From Bacillota bacterium (lineage in GTDB: Bacteria > Bacillota > Clostridia > Acetivibrionales > Acetivibrionaceae): a DNA stretch of 13,977 nt. Positions within the stretch are counted from its first letter, which is position 1. Each line of letters opens with the position of its first letter. Below the pieces are notes generated by a model that had not been told where the DNA came from, did no database searches, and worked only from the letters and a program-made list of their open reading frames with translations. A program made the position numbers and the translations under genes. This document shows positions 6,966 to 13,977 of the stretch, piece after piece. Location: positions 1 through 13,977 of the forward strand of contig JAEZUI010000207.1 in assembly GCA_023421115.1 (NCBI GenBank), written 5' to 3'.

Positions 6966-7796
6966 CTATTCCTTTCTATACACTGCCGGCATTATGTATT
7001 TGTATTTTGTTTCTTCCCGATTTAAGGATTCTGAATGCCCAATAAAGAGATATCCACCCTGTTCAGTATGCTCATAGAACCTATTGATTAAGTCCCTTTT
7101 TGTAGCTGCATCAAAGTATATCATTACGTTTCTGCAAAATATAATGTGAAACTTTTTCTTGAAAGGTAAAGTTATATTCATAAGATTAAATATTCTGAAT
7201 ACTACTTCATTTTTAATACTATCTACAACTACACTGTTTTCATTGTCAAACCTTTTAAAATACATATTCCTCCATAGCTTAGGAACATTCTCTACACTTT
7301 CATTGGAATAAACACCGGTCTTTGCTTCATTAAGCACTTTTGTAGATATATCAGTTGCCAATATTTTTGTATCCCAAAGCACTTTTTCATTACCAAAATA
7401 ATCTGCAATAATCATAGCAAGAGTATAGGGTTCTTCTCCTGATGAACATCCAGCGCTCCAAACTCTCAGATCCTTAGTGTTTTTCAGTTGATTATGCCAA
7501 TATGGAAGCGCATTAGTTTTGAAGTATTGAAAATGCTCCGGTTCCCTCATAAAATACGTATGATTGGTAGTGATCTTACTAATGAGCGTTCTTACAGCTT
7601 CACCGCTTTTGTCTTCCATCACATAATCAATGTACTGTGAAAAACTGCCAAAAGTCTTTTCGATTAATATATTTTGAAGTCGACCAACAACTAAAGCCTT
7701 TTTTTTCTCGCTTAAGTTTATCCCATAATTCGCCTTTATATAATCTGAAAGCTTGTGAAACTCTTTATCTGTAATAGTCAGCATAGTATTCACCAC
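6966..7796 (-). CDS. cheR: CheR chemotaxis protein-glutamate O-methyltransferase
   Basis: CheR uses S-adenosylmethionine to methylate glutamates on chemoreceptors, opposing CheB. The 276-residue protein has the small helical N-terminal domain (about 8-75), the conserved TNHTYFMREPEHF, and the SAM-binding loop VWSAGCSSGEEPYTLAM (112-128). These are followed by ATDIS (147-151), the motif FCRNVMIYF (220-228) and GYLFIGHSESL near the end. The start is ambiguous. GTG 7796 or 7793 lies eight or so bases after the cheW stop with AAAGGT nearby, while ATG 7784 has GGTGA at a normal distance and would give a protein four residues shorter. The gene lies between cheW and cheB with almost no spacing, typical of a che operon. 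Confidence 0.96.
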   Translation of the reverse strand: MVNTMLTITDKEFHKLSDYIKANYGINLSEKKKALVVGRLQNILIEKTFGSFSQYIDYVMEDKSGEAVRTLISKITTNHTYFMREPEHFQYFKTNALPYWHNQLKNTKDLRVWSAGCSSGEEPYTLAMIIADYFGNEKVLWDTKILATDISTKVLNEAKTGVYSNESVENVPKLWRNMYFKRFDNENSVVVDSIKNEVVFRIFNLMNITLPFKKKFHIIFCRNVMIYFDAATKRDLINRFYEHTEQGGYLFIGHSESLNREETKYKYIMPAVYRKE

Positions 7797-7804
7797 ATCT
7801 ACCT

Positions 7805-8302
7805 TTATTGAGAAATTTTAACCAAACTATCGCAATCTTCATCACTTAGTAGTTTGCTGCAATCCAACAAAAGTTTTACTTCATCGCCCACTTTTCCTAT
7901 TCCTTTGATATACTTGTTGTTAAACCCTGTATTTGCATCAGGTGGAGGTACAATATCGCTCTCTGTTATTGATGTAACTTCTGAAACACTGTCTACAATA
8001 AGACCAACAGATATATCTTCTATATCTACAACCACGATACATGTCCTATCATTATACTCTTTAGGTTCTTTTCTAAACCTCAACCTTACATCTAATACAG
8101 GAATTATCTTCCCTCTAAGGTTAATTATGCCTTTAATGTAATCCGGAAGTTCAGGAACTTCGGTTATTTTTTGTATATTTATTATTTCAGTTACGTACTT
8201 AATCTCAATACCGTATACTTCTTTTCCTATTGCAAAGGTCAAAAATCTTCCTTTCTGTGTATCTTCAATGAGTTCTTGCACTTCACTTAATACTTCACTC
8301 AT
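7805..8302 (-). CDS. cheW: CheW chemotaxis coupling protein
   Basis: CheW bridges chemoreceptors and the CheA P5 domain in the polar signalling array. The 165-residue protein is a single CheW-like SH3-type domain: FAIGKEVYGIEI near the start, then the family core IKGIINLRGKIIPVLDVR (about 57-74), then GLIVDSVSEV and a closing LLLDCSKLL. There is no receiver, so it is CheW rather than CheV. The start ATG 8302 has GGAGGG at 8309-8314 six bases upstream. It follows cheA by 30 bases and precedes cheR by 8, in the same operon. This is the only CheW-type gene here; the receptors it couples are encoded elsewhere. Confidence 0.96.
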   Translation of the reverse strand: MSEVLSEVQELIEDTQKGRFLTFAIGKEVYGIEIKYVTEIINIQKITEVPELPDYIKGIINLRGKIIPVLDVRLRFRKEPKEYNDRTCIVVVDIEDISVGLIVDSVSEVTSITESDIVPPPDANTGFNNKYIKGIGKVGDEVKLLLDCSKLLSDEDCDSLVKISQ

Positions 8303-8332
8303 TAATATCCCTCCAGTTTTTTATTTAGGTGA

Positions 8333-10474
8333 TTATTGGATTATTTCATCAATATCAAGTATAAGACTTATATCTCCGTCGCCTAAAAGAGTACATCCTG
8401 CTATTCCGCTTACCTTTTTAATATATTTAGGTAATGCTTTCACAACAACCTGTTGTTCACCCAAAAGTGCATCAGCAAAAATACACCTTCTCTTGCCTTC
8501 ACTTTCAAGCATAATCATAATACCCTCACCAAAATCTGTAACCTCAGTGTTAATCCTAAAACGTCTGTGTAGCCTTACAACTGGATAACAATCTCCTCTT
8601 ACCATTATCATTTCATTTCCCATCTCATCTTCAATTACTGCCTCATTCTTTACTCTAAAAGACTCTAATATTGCCACAGTGGGAATTGTGTACTTGTTAC
8701 ATCCAACTGCTATAATCATTCCATCTATAATTGCCAAAGTCAGCGGGAATTTAATTAAAAATGTTGTTCCCTCACCAGGCGTACTATCTATATGCACCGA
8801 ACCGCCAACCATTTCAATATTTTTTGTCACTATATCCATTCCCACTCCACGTCCAGAAAATTCTGTAACATTTTCTTTTGTAGAGAATCCCGGCAAAAAA
8901 ATGAAGGAATATATCTCACGGTCTGTCAGTTCTGTTTCCGGTTTATGTATAAGACCGTTTACTCTTGCTCTTTCTAAAATTTTTTCTCTATTCAAACCTC
9001 TTCCGTCATCTTTTACAATTATCCACACTTCTCCACCGGCATTTCTTGCTTCTAAAACCAGTTTACCTGTTGGAGCTTTGCCTTTTTCCAGTCGCTCATC
9101 TGCCCTTTCTATCCCGTGATCTAACGAATTCCTTATTAAATGTATCAAAGGATCTGTTATACGTTCTATTATGTTCTTGTCAACTTCCGTTTCTTCTCCG
9201 ATTATTTCAAGCTCAACCGATTTATCTAGCTTTTTACTCATATCCCGGACTATTCTGTTCATCTTCTGAAACGTCATTGACAAAGGTACCATACGTATAG
9301 ACATTACAATATCCTGAAGCTCACTGGTTATTTTATTAAGCTGCCTTGCCGCCTTGTTAAAGTTATTTAAGGAAAGCCCCTTCAAATCAGGATTTTGAGT
9401 AACCATTGCTTCTGAAATAACCAATTCACCTACCAAATCCATAAGCATGTCCAACTTAGCTATATTAACACTTATAACACTCTGTTTTCCTACGGTTTTT
9501 AACTGTTCCTTCACATTTTCCTGTGAAGCTTTGCTTAATTCGGACTTTTTATCAAAATCCTTCATTTGCTCCTCATCAATATCATCAAGTACAATATTCT
9601 TTTTCTCACTAATAGACTGTGCTTCCTTTTCTTCTATATTTCCCTCTTTATCCTCAACAAATTCAAACCCTTCTAAAGCATCATCCGTTAAGAAAACTTG
9701 CAAATCCTTTAAAAGAACAGTATGATAAAGTCTTTCTTTAACCTCATCTAATCCTAAATCAGTTTTAAAAACCACTTTAAATCCATTCTCTCTTATTAGC
9801 TGAACACTATCACTATTTTCCATAACGTCTTCCGGAACATAATTTACTATTTCTGCTATACTCTCTAAATCATGAATTACAGAAAAAGCTCTTATGTTCT
9901 CCATTTCACAGCCATCTTCAAAAAATATGACTGCCTCATATTTGTTTGTCATAAGGTTTTGAACACTTCTACTTGAGCTTATATAGTACTTTTGGTTCAC
10001 ATTCTCATGTGCATCTTTAATTGCTTCTTTTTTTGCTCCATATTTCGTATTATTAGAAGAAGGGTTTGAATTCTTTAAATCCTCAAGATATTTTAAGACC
10101 TTTGCTTTCAATTGTTCTGAATTTCCATCAGATTCGAGGCCGTTTTCAACCTTTGCTGTTTCAGATTTTATAAAGTCTACGCCTTCAAATACAATGTCTA
10201 TTATTTTTGAAAATTCAACATTTTCAGGTCTTTCCTCTCTTAAGTAGAAAAACAGATCCTCCATTGAATGAGCCAACGTTGAAATACTGTCGAATAACAT
10301 CATTGCTGAAGAACCTTTAATAGTATGCATAATTCTAAAAATTTCATTAATTGAAGCTTCAAATCCACTTCCCTTTTCAGAACTTAAAAGTGCCTGCTCT
10401 AATTGATCTATCAACTGATAAGTTTCAAATATAAACATCTCAAGCATAGGTTCACGATCCATATTTTCGGCCAA
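8333..10474 (-). CDS. cheA: CheA chemotaxis histidine kinase
   Basis: CheA autophosphorylates under receptor control and passes phosphate to CheY and CheB. The 713-residue protein has P1 (Hpt, about 1-130) with phospho-acceptor H50 in MHTIKGSSAM, and P2 (CheY/CheB docking, about 165-265). An acidic linker (about 270-330) follows, then P3 (dimerisation, about 333-400, with LDMLMDLVGELVISE). P4 (ATPase, about 405-578) has HLIRNSLDHG, DDGRG and SGRGVGMDIV. P5 (CheW-like, about 580-713) closes the protein. All catalytic motifs are intact. Its start is TTG 10474: GAGGTGA (10481-10487) lies exactly six bases upstream, and an ATG nearby is out of frame. It follows cheY by 45 bases and precedes cheW by 30. 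Confidence 0.97.
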   Translation of the reverse strand: MAENMDREPMLEMFIFETYQLIDQLEQALLSSEKGSGFEASINEIFRIMHTIKGSSAMMLFDSISTLAHSMEDLFFYLREERPENVEFSKIIDIVFEGVDFIKSETAKVENGLESDGNSEQLKAKVLKYLEDLKNSNPSSNNTKYGAKKEAIKDAHENVNQKYYISSSRSVQNLMTNKYEAVIFFEDGCEMENIRAFSVIHDLESIAEIVNYVPEDVMENSDSVQLIRENGFKVVFKTDLGLDEVKERLYHTVLLKDLQVFLTDDALEGFEFVEDKEGNIEEKEAQSISEKKNIVLDDIDEEQMKDFDKKSELSKASQENVKEQLKTVGKQSVISVNIAKLDMLMDLVGELVISEAMVTQNPDLKGLSLNNFNKAARQLNKITSELQDIVMSIRMVPLSMTFQKMNRIVRDMSKKLDKSVELEIIGEETEVDKNIIERITDPLIHLIRNSLDHGIERADERLEKGKAPTGKLVLEARNAGGEVWIIVKDDGRGLNREKILERARVNGLIHKPETELTDREIYSFIFLPGFSTKENVTEFSGRGVGMDIVTKNIEMVGGSVHIDSTPGEGTTFLIKFPLTLAIIDGMIIAVGCNKYTIPTVAILESFRVKNEAVIEDEMGNEMIMVRGDCYPVVRLHRRFRINTEVTDFGEGIMIMLESEGKRRCIFADALLGEQQVVVKALPKYIKKVSGIAGCTLLGDGDISLILDIDEIIQ

Positions 10475-10519
10475 AACATATCACCTCAATTAAATTATTG
10501 ATTCCTCTGCTAAGGACCT

Positions 10520-10873
10520 CTAGAGCTTTGCTAAAGTTTCAATAACATAATCTTCCTTAAAAGGTTTTACAATAAATCCCTTGGCTCCAGATATAATAGC
10601 TTCCTTTACAAAACATTCCTGACCCATTGAAGATATCATAATTATTTTTGCATTAGGGTCAAATTCTTTTATCATTTGTACAGCTTTGATTCCGTCACAA
10701 ATAGGCATTGTTATATCCATTGTAACAATATCTGGGTTCATTTCCTTATACTTATTTACAGCAACCAAACCGTTTTCTGCTTCGCCTACTACCTCGAAAC
10801 CATTTCTCTCAAGCATCATTCTCAAGGAAGTTCTCATAAATGTTGCATCATCAGCAACAAGAACTTTTTTCAT
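10520..10873 (-). CDS. cheY: CheY chemotaxis response regulator
   Basis: CheY receives phosphate from CheA and binds the flagellar switch. The 117-residue single receiver has D8 and D9 (VADDATFMR), phospho-acceptor D53 in IVTMDITMP, the switch serine in MISSMG (S81) and K103 in IVKPF. ADDATFMR and TMDITMP are characteristic of Gram-positive CheY. The ATG at 10873 is chosen: GGAG lies ten bases upstream, whereas the in-frame GTG (10882) directly abuts that site and the ATG at 10894 precedes it. It is the first gene of the che operon and sits 38 bases below a sigma-D-like promoter. No FliY or CheC phosphatase is in the window, so dephosphorylation must be handled from elsewhere. Confidence 0.93.
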   Translation of the reverse strand: MKKVLVADDATFMRTSLRMMLERNGFEVVGEAENGLVAVNKYKEMNPDIVTMDITMPICDGIKAVQMIKEFDPNAKIIMISSMGQECFVKEAIISGAKGFIVKPFKEDYVIETLAKL

Positions 10874-10911
10874 ATTTTTCACACTCCAATGCAAAATATA
10901 TTTTCAATTAT

Positions 10912-10937
10912 TCATCGGTAAAAAACAGGATTTTCTA
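10912..10937 (-). promoter_or_regulatory. Candidate sigma-D (flagellar, sigma-28) promoter of the che operon
   Basis: On the minus strand TAGA (10934-10937) and ACCGATGA (10912-10919) are separated by 14 bases. The sigma-D consensus is TAAA, 14-16 bases, GCCGATAT, so six of the eight -10 bases match. It lies 38 bases upstream of the cheY ATG, a normal leader length, and would tie chemotaxis genes to the flagellar regulon. Confidence 0.5.
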
Positions 10938-10953
10938 AATAGAAATTTTTTGT

Positions 10954-10982
10954 TTGAAGTTTTTTGAAACTTTTATTATACT
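10954..10982 (+). promoter_or_regulatory. Candidate sigma-A promoter of the metallo-hydrolase gene
   Basis: TTGAAG (10954-10959) and TATACT (10977-10982) are separated by 17 bases and drive rightward. Transcription would begin about 90 bases before ATG 11082. The site is back to back with the cheY promoter candidate. Confidence 0.5.
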
Positions 10983-11081
10983 TATATAAGGTATTTCCAT
11001 TATGATTTGCTGAGTATTTTGTGCTGTTTTATAGGTATTTTTATAAATAGACTAAAATAATTTCTATAGAGGTATTAGTTT

Positions 11082-11795
11082 ATGCTAAATTTTCTTGGAA
11101 TTGGTAGTGCATTCAACACAGTTTTGGGTAATACCAGTGCATTTATTAAAAATAAATCCAGCTTTCTTCTAATTGACTGTGGCAGCACAGTATTTAACAG
11201 AATACAAAAACTTGATTTGCTAGCTGACATAAGTGACTTATATATAGTTATAACACATACACATCCTGATCATGTAGGGAGTCTTGGAGAACTAATATTT
11301 TATTCTCACTATATTTTAAACCATAAGCCTAAAATATTTTTTCCAAATACTTCTCTTTTGGGTTCGATACTTACCAATATGGGTGTTGATACTGAATTTT
11401 ACGAACTAATTTCAAAACCTTGTGCCAAAATATTTGATGAATACCTAGATACTGTTGACTTAACTTTTATACAATCCTCCCATGTAAAAAAAATACCTTC
11501 ATATGGTATAATACTAAAATATGACGGAAATACAATTTACTATAGCGGGGATTCAAATGAAATACCTATATCAATTTTGGAAAGCCTTGAAAATGGATAT
11601 ATAGATATTTTGTTCCAAGACACTTGCGGTCTAGATTATGAAGGCAATCCCCACTTATACCTTAATAAACTTGCAGAATACATCAAACCATCCCTTAGAT
11701 CTAAAATATATTGCATGCATATTGATCAAAATTTTGAAAAAACTAAAGCCCTTCATTTAGGATTTAATGTTACCGAATTGGTTAAAGATTTATAG
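11082..11795 (+). CDS. Metallo-beta-lactamase-fold hydrolase (RNase Z-like subgroup)
   Basis: The 237-residue protein binds two metal ions in the metallo-beta-lactamase fold. The signature HTHPDH occupies 59-64 (H59, H61, D63, H64). Further ligands are likely H134 (SSH), D157 (YSGDS) and H213 (YCMHID). The N-terminal MLNFLGIGSAF and the spacing of these motifs fit the RNase Z/ElaC-like or phosphodiesterase-like branch. Compared with true RNase Z (about 300 residues) it is short and no clear exosite is visible, so a tRNA 3'-processing role is not claimed. The ATG has AGAGGT at 11068-11073, eight bases upstream. It is a single-gene unit between the divergent che operon and the convergent spo0A. 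Substrate unknown. Confidence 0.85.
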   Translation: MLNFLGIGSAFNTVLGNTSAFIKNKSSFLLIDCGSTVFNRIQKLDLLADISDLYIVITHTHPDHVGSLGELIFYSHYILNHKPKIFFPNTSLLGSILTNMGVDTEFYELISKPCAKIFDEYLDTVDLTFIQSSHVKKIPSYGIILKYDGNTIYYSGDSNEIPISILESLENGYIDILFQDTCGLDYEGNPHLYLNKLAEYIKPSLRSKIYCMHIDQNFEKTKALHLGFNVTELVKDL

Positions 11796-11825
11796 GAAAA
11801 GGCATTTTAAAAGAATCACCTTTTT

Positions 11826-11883
11826 AAAAGAACTGTTGTAAAATATAAATCAGTCAAGATAAATTTTACAACAGTTCTTTTTT
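11826..11883. terminator. Bidirectional intrinsic terminator between the hydrolase gene and spo0A
   Basis: A perfect 19-bp stem (11826-11844 with 11863-11881) with an 18-base loop is followed on the plus strand by a T-run (11878-11883) and on the minus strand by a shorter T-run. It lies 30 bases after the hydrolase stop and about 60 bases past the spo0A stop, so it can serve both converging genes. Confidence 0.85.
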
Positions 11884-11922
11884 GAATTCCAAATATTCTT
11901 TTTAATAGTAAAAAAGCTCAAA

Positions 11923-11940
11923 GGCCATTTCGAAAAATAA
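11923..11940. repeat. Half-copy of the cheB-kinase inverted-repeat end
   Basis: GGCCATTTCGAAAAATAA matches 5763-5780 at 17 of 18 positions and abuts the spo0A stop codon (11942-11944). No inverted partner was found nearby. It may be a remnant or solo end of the same repeat family. Confidence 0.55.
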
Positions 11941-11941
11941 C

Positions 11942-12748
11942 CTAATTTGCTATTTTCATTTCAAGCCTTAACTTATCTGCTACCATTGCAATAAACTCAG
12001 AATTTGTTGGCTTGCCCTTTCCAAGATTGACGGTATATCCAAATAACGAATCTATTGTATCTACCTGTCCTCGACTCCAAGCAACTTCTATGGCATGTCT
12101 AATAGCCCTCTCAACCCTGCTAGGAGTTGTATTATATTCTCTTGCTATAGAAGGATACAATAGCTTTGTAATTGAGTTGATTACATCAAGATCTTTAACA
12201 ACCATCATAATGGCATCCCTTAAATATTGGTACCCCTTTATATGAGCCGGGACACCGATTTCATGCATAATACTTGTAACTTCGACTTCAAGATTTCTTG
12301 GTTCAGCTGGTTGATAAGACTGTCTAAATTCGTGTCCATAATCCGACCTTATTACATTAGATTGAGTGACATTTTTAAGCTGACGAATTCTAGAAACTAA
12401 AACATCCATGTCAAAAGGCTTTACAACATAGTATTCAGCTCCTAAAGCTAAAGCTCTTTGAGTAATTTTGTCCTGTCCCACAGCAGATAGTATTATAAAT
12501 AATGGCCTTTTACTGATGGGTGTAGAACCAATTTTTTCCAATACTCCCAAACCATCTAAATGAGGCATAATAATATCTAAAATAGCTATATCAGGCATTT
12601 TTGACGTAATAAGCTCAAAAGCCTCTATTCCGTCTCTAGCTACCCCAACAACTTCAATATCACTTTGGTTGTTAAGATATTCATAAAGTATATCACCAAA
12701 TTCCCTGTTGTCATCTGCAATAACTACCTGTATTTTTTTTGAAGACAA
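11942..12748 (-). CDS. spo0A: Stage 0 sporulation protein A, master response regulator
   Basis: Spo0A~P binds 0A boxes and switches on sporulation genes. The 268-residue protein has a receiver (D12, D13; phospho-acceptor D58 in IAILDIIMP; K110 in VVKPF), a variable linker (about 125-155) and the Spo0A C-terminal DNA-binding domain (about 155-268). Its hallmark stretches are present: EIGVPAHIKGYQYLRDAI, LYPSIAREYNTTPSRVERAI, AIEVAWSRG and GKPTNSEFIAM. All signature residues look intact. The start is TTG 12748, with GGGGGA (12756-12761) seven bases upstream; no closer ATG exists. It lies downstream of spoIVB on the same strand, the standard Firmicute arrangement, but a terminator and its own promoter separate the two. 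In Clostridia it is often phosphorylated directly by orphan kinases; the cytoplasmic PAS kinase of this window is a conceivable but unsupported candidate. Confidence 0.98.
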   Translation of the reverse strand: MSSKKIQVVIADDNREFGDILYEYLNNQSDIEVVGVARDGIEAFELITSKMPDIAILDIIMPHLDGLGVLEKIGSTPISKRPLFIILSAVGQDKITQRALALGAEYYVVKPFDMDVLVSRIRQLKNVTQSNVIRSDYGHEFRQSYQPAEPRNLEVEVTSIMHEIGVPAHIKGYQYLRDAIMMVVKDLDVINSITKLLYPSIAREYNTTPSRVERAIRHAIEVAWSRGQVDTIDSLFGYTVNLGKGKPTNSEFIAMVADKLRLEMKIAN

Positions 12749-12755
12749 TTTACTT

Positions 12756-12761
12756 TCCCCC
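12756..12761 (-). promoter_or_regulatory. Ribosome binding site supporting the TTG start of spo0A
   Basis: Read on the minus strand this is GGGGGA, seven bases before TTG 12748. No in-frame ATG follows until well inside the receiver domain, so this site fixes the start. Confidence 0.7.
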
Positions 12762-12798
12762 TTAACTTTTGTAGAAACTAACTACATTTCATAATTAT

Positions 12799-12827
12799 AT
12801 TATATTTTCCATTCGACAAAATTACAA
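12799..12827 (-). promoter_or_regulatory. spo0A promoter with embedded 0A box
   Basis: On the minus strand TTGTAA (12822-12827) and TATAAT (12799-12804) are separated by exactly 17 bases, a good sigma-A promoter. The spacer contains TGTCGAA (12812-12818), the core consensus of the Spo0A binding site. Transcription would start about 45 bases before the TTG start codon. No convincing sigma-H promoter was seen. Confidence 0.65.
12812..12818 (-). promoter_or_regulatory. 0A box (Spo0A binding site)
   Basis: TGTCGAA on the minus strand matches the 0A box core exactly and lies between the -35 and -10 elements of the spo0A promoter. This position suggests autoregulation. The sign of the effect cannot be read from sequence; binding inside the spacer often represses. 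Confidence 0.6.
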
Positions 12828-12958
12828 GGACTAATATGCTATTTTTTAACATATTTATAATTCCGTATCCAAAATCAAGTACTAATTTATACTTTAAAAG
12901 GCTTGCTATAACTGAGTTTTCTTTCTTTTAGAATCAATTTAATTGTAGTTTTACAGCT

Positions 12959-12996
12959 TAAAAATTTCCCGAAAATCCAACGAATTTCCGGGAAAT
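12959..12996 (-). terminator. Intrinsic terminator after spoIVB
   Basis: CGGGAAAT (12989-12996) pairs with ATTTCCCG (12964-12971) as an 8-bp stem with a 17-base loop. On the minus strand it is followed by a T-run just past 12964. It lies six bases after the spoIVB stop, so spo0A probably depends on its own promoter. Confidence 0.75.
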
Positions 12997-13001
12997 AATT
13001 T

Positions 13002-13977
13002 TCACGATGCATTATCAAGAGAATATTGCTGGCTATCAACAGCATTTTTTAGCATATTTTCGATAAATATTCCGTATCCTCTTGTAGGATCATTTACAAG
13101 CACATGCGTTACTGCTCCTACTAACTTACCATTTTGAATAATAGGGCTTCCTGACATTCCCTGAACTATTCCACCGGTTTTTTCTAAGAGCTCATTGTCC
13201 TTTATTTTGATAACCATTCCTTTTTGCTTGTTTGAAGGTTTTTGGGAAATTTTTTGGATTTCTATTTCGTACTCTTCTATGGTTTTTCCATCAATATTTG
13301 CTAATATTACAGCATTGCCAAGTTCTACTTCATTCCTTAAGCCCACAGGATACAATTTATTAGGGAACTTAAAAAGCATATCCTTGTTTAGTGTTCCATA
13401 TATACCATAAGGACTGTTTTTTCTGATAATCCCTAATTCTCTACGTTCTTCAATAAGCACCCCTTTTAATTCCCCGGGATTTCCAGATCTCCCTTTAATA
13501 ATTGTTAAGATATTAGATTCAACAATTTCTCCATTTTCAACCGGCATAAGTGCACCTGTATCTATATCGGTAATTCCGTGACCTAAAGCCCCAAAGGCAT
13601 TGTTCTTGGGATCATAAAAGGTTAATGTTCCAATTCCTGCCGTACTGTCCCTCACCCACATTCCCAAATGATACTTATTGTCTTCAACAGACTTTATGGG
13701 TTTTATTGATACAACATAAGTTTTACTGTCTCTCTTATATTTTACTTTAATGTCTTCCCCATCACTTACGTCTATTTCTTTTATCAAAGCCTCTGTACTA
13801 TTAATATGCTTTCCGTTCACTGCAATGATCAAATCACCTGCCTTTATTCCTGCATTTTTTGCAGGTAATTCTTTTTTCCCTTCAAGAGTTTCGATATCTG
13901 ACATCCCGACTACAAGGATACCTTCAATTTTAAGCTTAACTCCTATTGTATTTCCACAGGCAACAACTTCGCGATAC
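13002..13977 (-). CDS. spoIVB: SpoIVB serine peptidase, 5' end cut by the window edge
   Basis: SpoIVB is secreted from the forespore and triggers pro-sigma-K processing in the mother cell. The frame is open to the right edge: upstream of the internal ATG at 13904 it still reads VVACGNTIGVKLKIEGILVV, a typical SpoIVB stretch before the PDZ domain, so the true N-terminus (signal anchor) lies outside. Visible parts are the PDZ domain (about 13800-13960, with AGIKAGDLIIAVNG) and the S55 peptidase domain. The catalytic His is in ALGHGITD (codon 13578-13580) and the nucleophile Ser in GMSGSP (codon 13152-13154). The closing TRGYGIFIENML is also typical. It is upstream of spo0A with a terminator between. 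In Bacillus it is made in the forespore under sigma-F/G; its promoter is not in the window. Confidence 0.96.
   Translation of the reverse strand, partial: YREVVACGNTIGVKLKIEGILVVGMSDIETLEGKKELPAKNAGIKAGDLIIAVNGKHINSTEALIKEIDVSDGEDIKVKYKRDSKTYVVSIKPIKSVEDNKYHLGMWVRDSTAGIGTLTFYDPKNNAFGALGHGITDIDTGALMPVENGEIVESNILTIIKGRSGNPGELKGVLIEERRELGIIRKNSPYGIYGTLNKDMLFKFPNKLYPVGLRNEVELGNAVILANIDGKTIEEYEIEIQKISQKPSNKQKGMVIKIKDNELLEKTGGIVQGMSGSPIIQNGKLVGAVTHVLVNDPTRGYGIFIENMLKNAVDSQQYSLDNAS

Noticed and set aside
1..13977. CRISPR array, tRNA or rRNA genes, phage genes or transposase
   Set aside because: No regularly spaced repeats, cloverleaf, rRNA-like segment or integrase/transposase frame was seen.

Overview
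The window is AT-rich DNA from what is very probably an anaerobic, endospore-forming, chemotactic Firmicute of the class Clostridia. The evidence is the pair spoIVB-spo0A at the right end, a compact cheY-cheA-cheW-cheR-cheB operon, strong AGGAGG-type ribosome binding sites, and frequent TTG/GTG starts. A cellulolytic-clostridia relative (Ruminiclostridium/Acetivibrio type) would fit, but that is inference from layout and style.

Layout. Bases 1-439 hold no protein gene. About 46-199 is a dense set of nested hairpins that looks like a structured RNA or a mobile RNA element. A RluD-type 23S/tRNA pseudouridine synthase follows (440-1453, +). Next is a small protein with a MerR-like DNA-binding head, a coiled coil and a basic tail (1597-2181, +), whose architecture recalls the chromosome-anchoring protein RacA. 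From 10873 down to 2247 everything is on the minus strand: cheY, cheA, cheW, cheR and cheB, tightly packed; then a 179-bp gap filled by a 126-bp inverted-repeat element; then a 1020-residue PAS-rich histidine kinase and a stand-alone receiver protein. A metallo-beta-lactamase-fold hydrolase (11082-11795, +) is divergent from cheY and convergent with spo0A (11942-12748, -). spoIVB (13002 to beyond the right edge, -) lies upstream of spo0A.

How the genes work together. CheA (kinase), CheW (coupler), CheR (methyltransferase), CheB (methylesterase) and CheY (motor-switch effector) form a complete core chemotaxis and adaptation circuit. No receptor and no CheC/CheX/CheD gene is present here. A sigma-D-like promoter motif sits just upstream of cheY. 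The big kinase has four PAS-type sensor regions, one with eight cysteines in 29 residues. It has no C-terminal receiver of its own and most likely signals to the single-domain response regulator encoded next to it. Its N-terminal receiver-like domain and its Hpt-like tail both lack key residues. SpoIVB (forespore signalling protease) and Spo0A (master sporulation regulator) form the usual clostridial neighbour pair. They are separated by a spoIVB terminator and a spo0A promoter that carries a consensus 0A box between its -35 and -10 elements.

Points most worth a second look: the hairpin array at the left edge, the inverted-repeat element between cheB and the kinase with a near-identical half-copy abutting spo0A, the cysteine-rich PAS domain and degenerate phosphorelay domains of the kinase, and the RacA-like protein.
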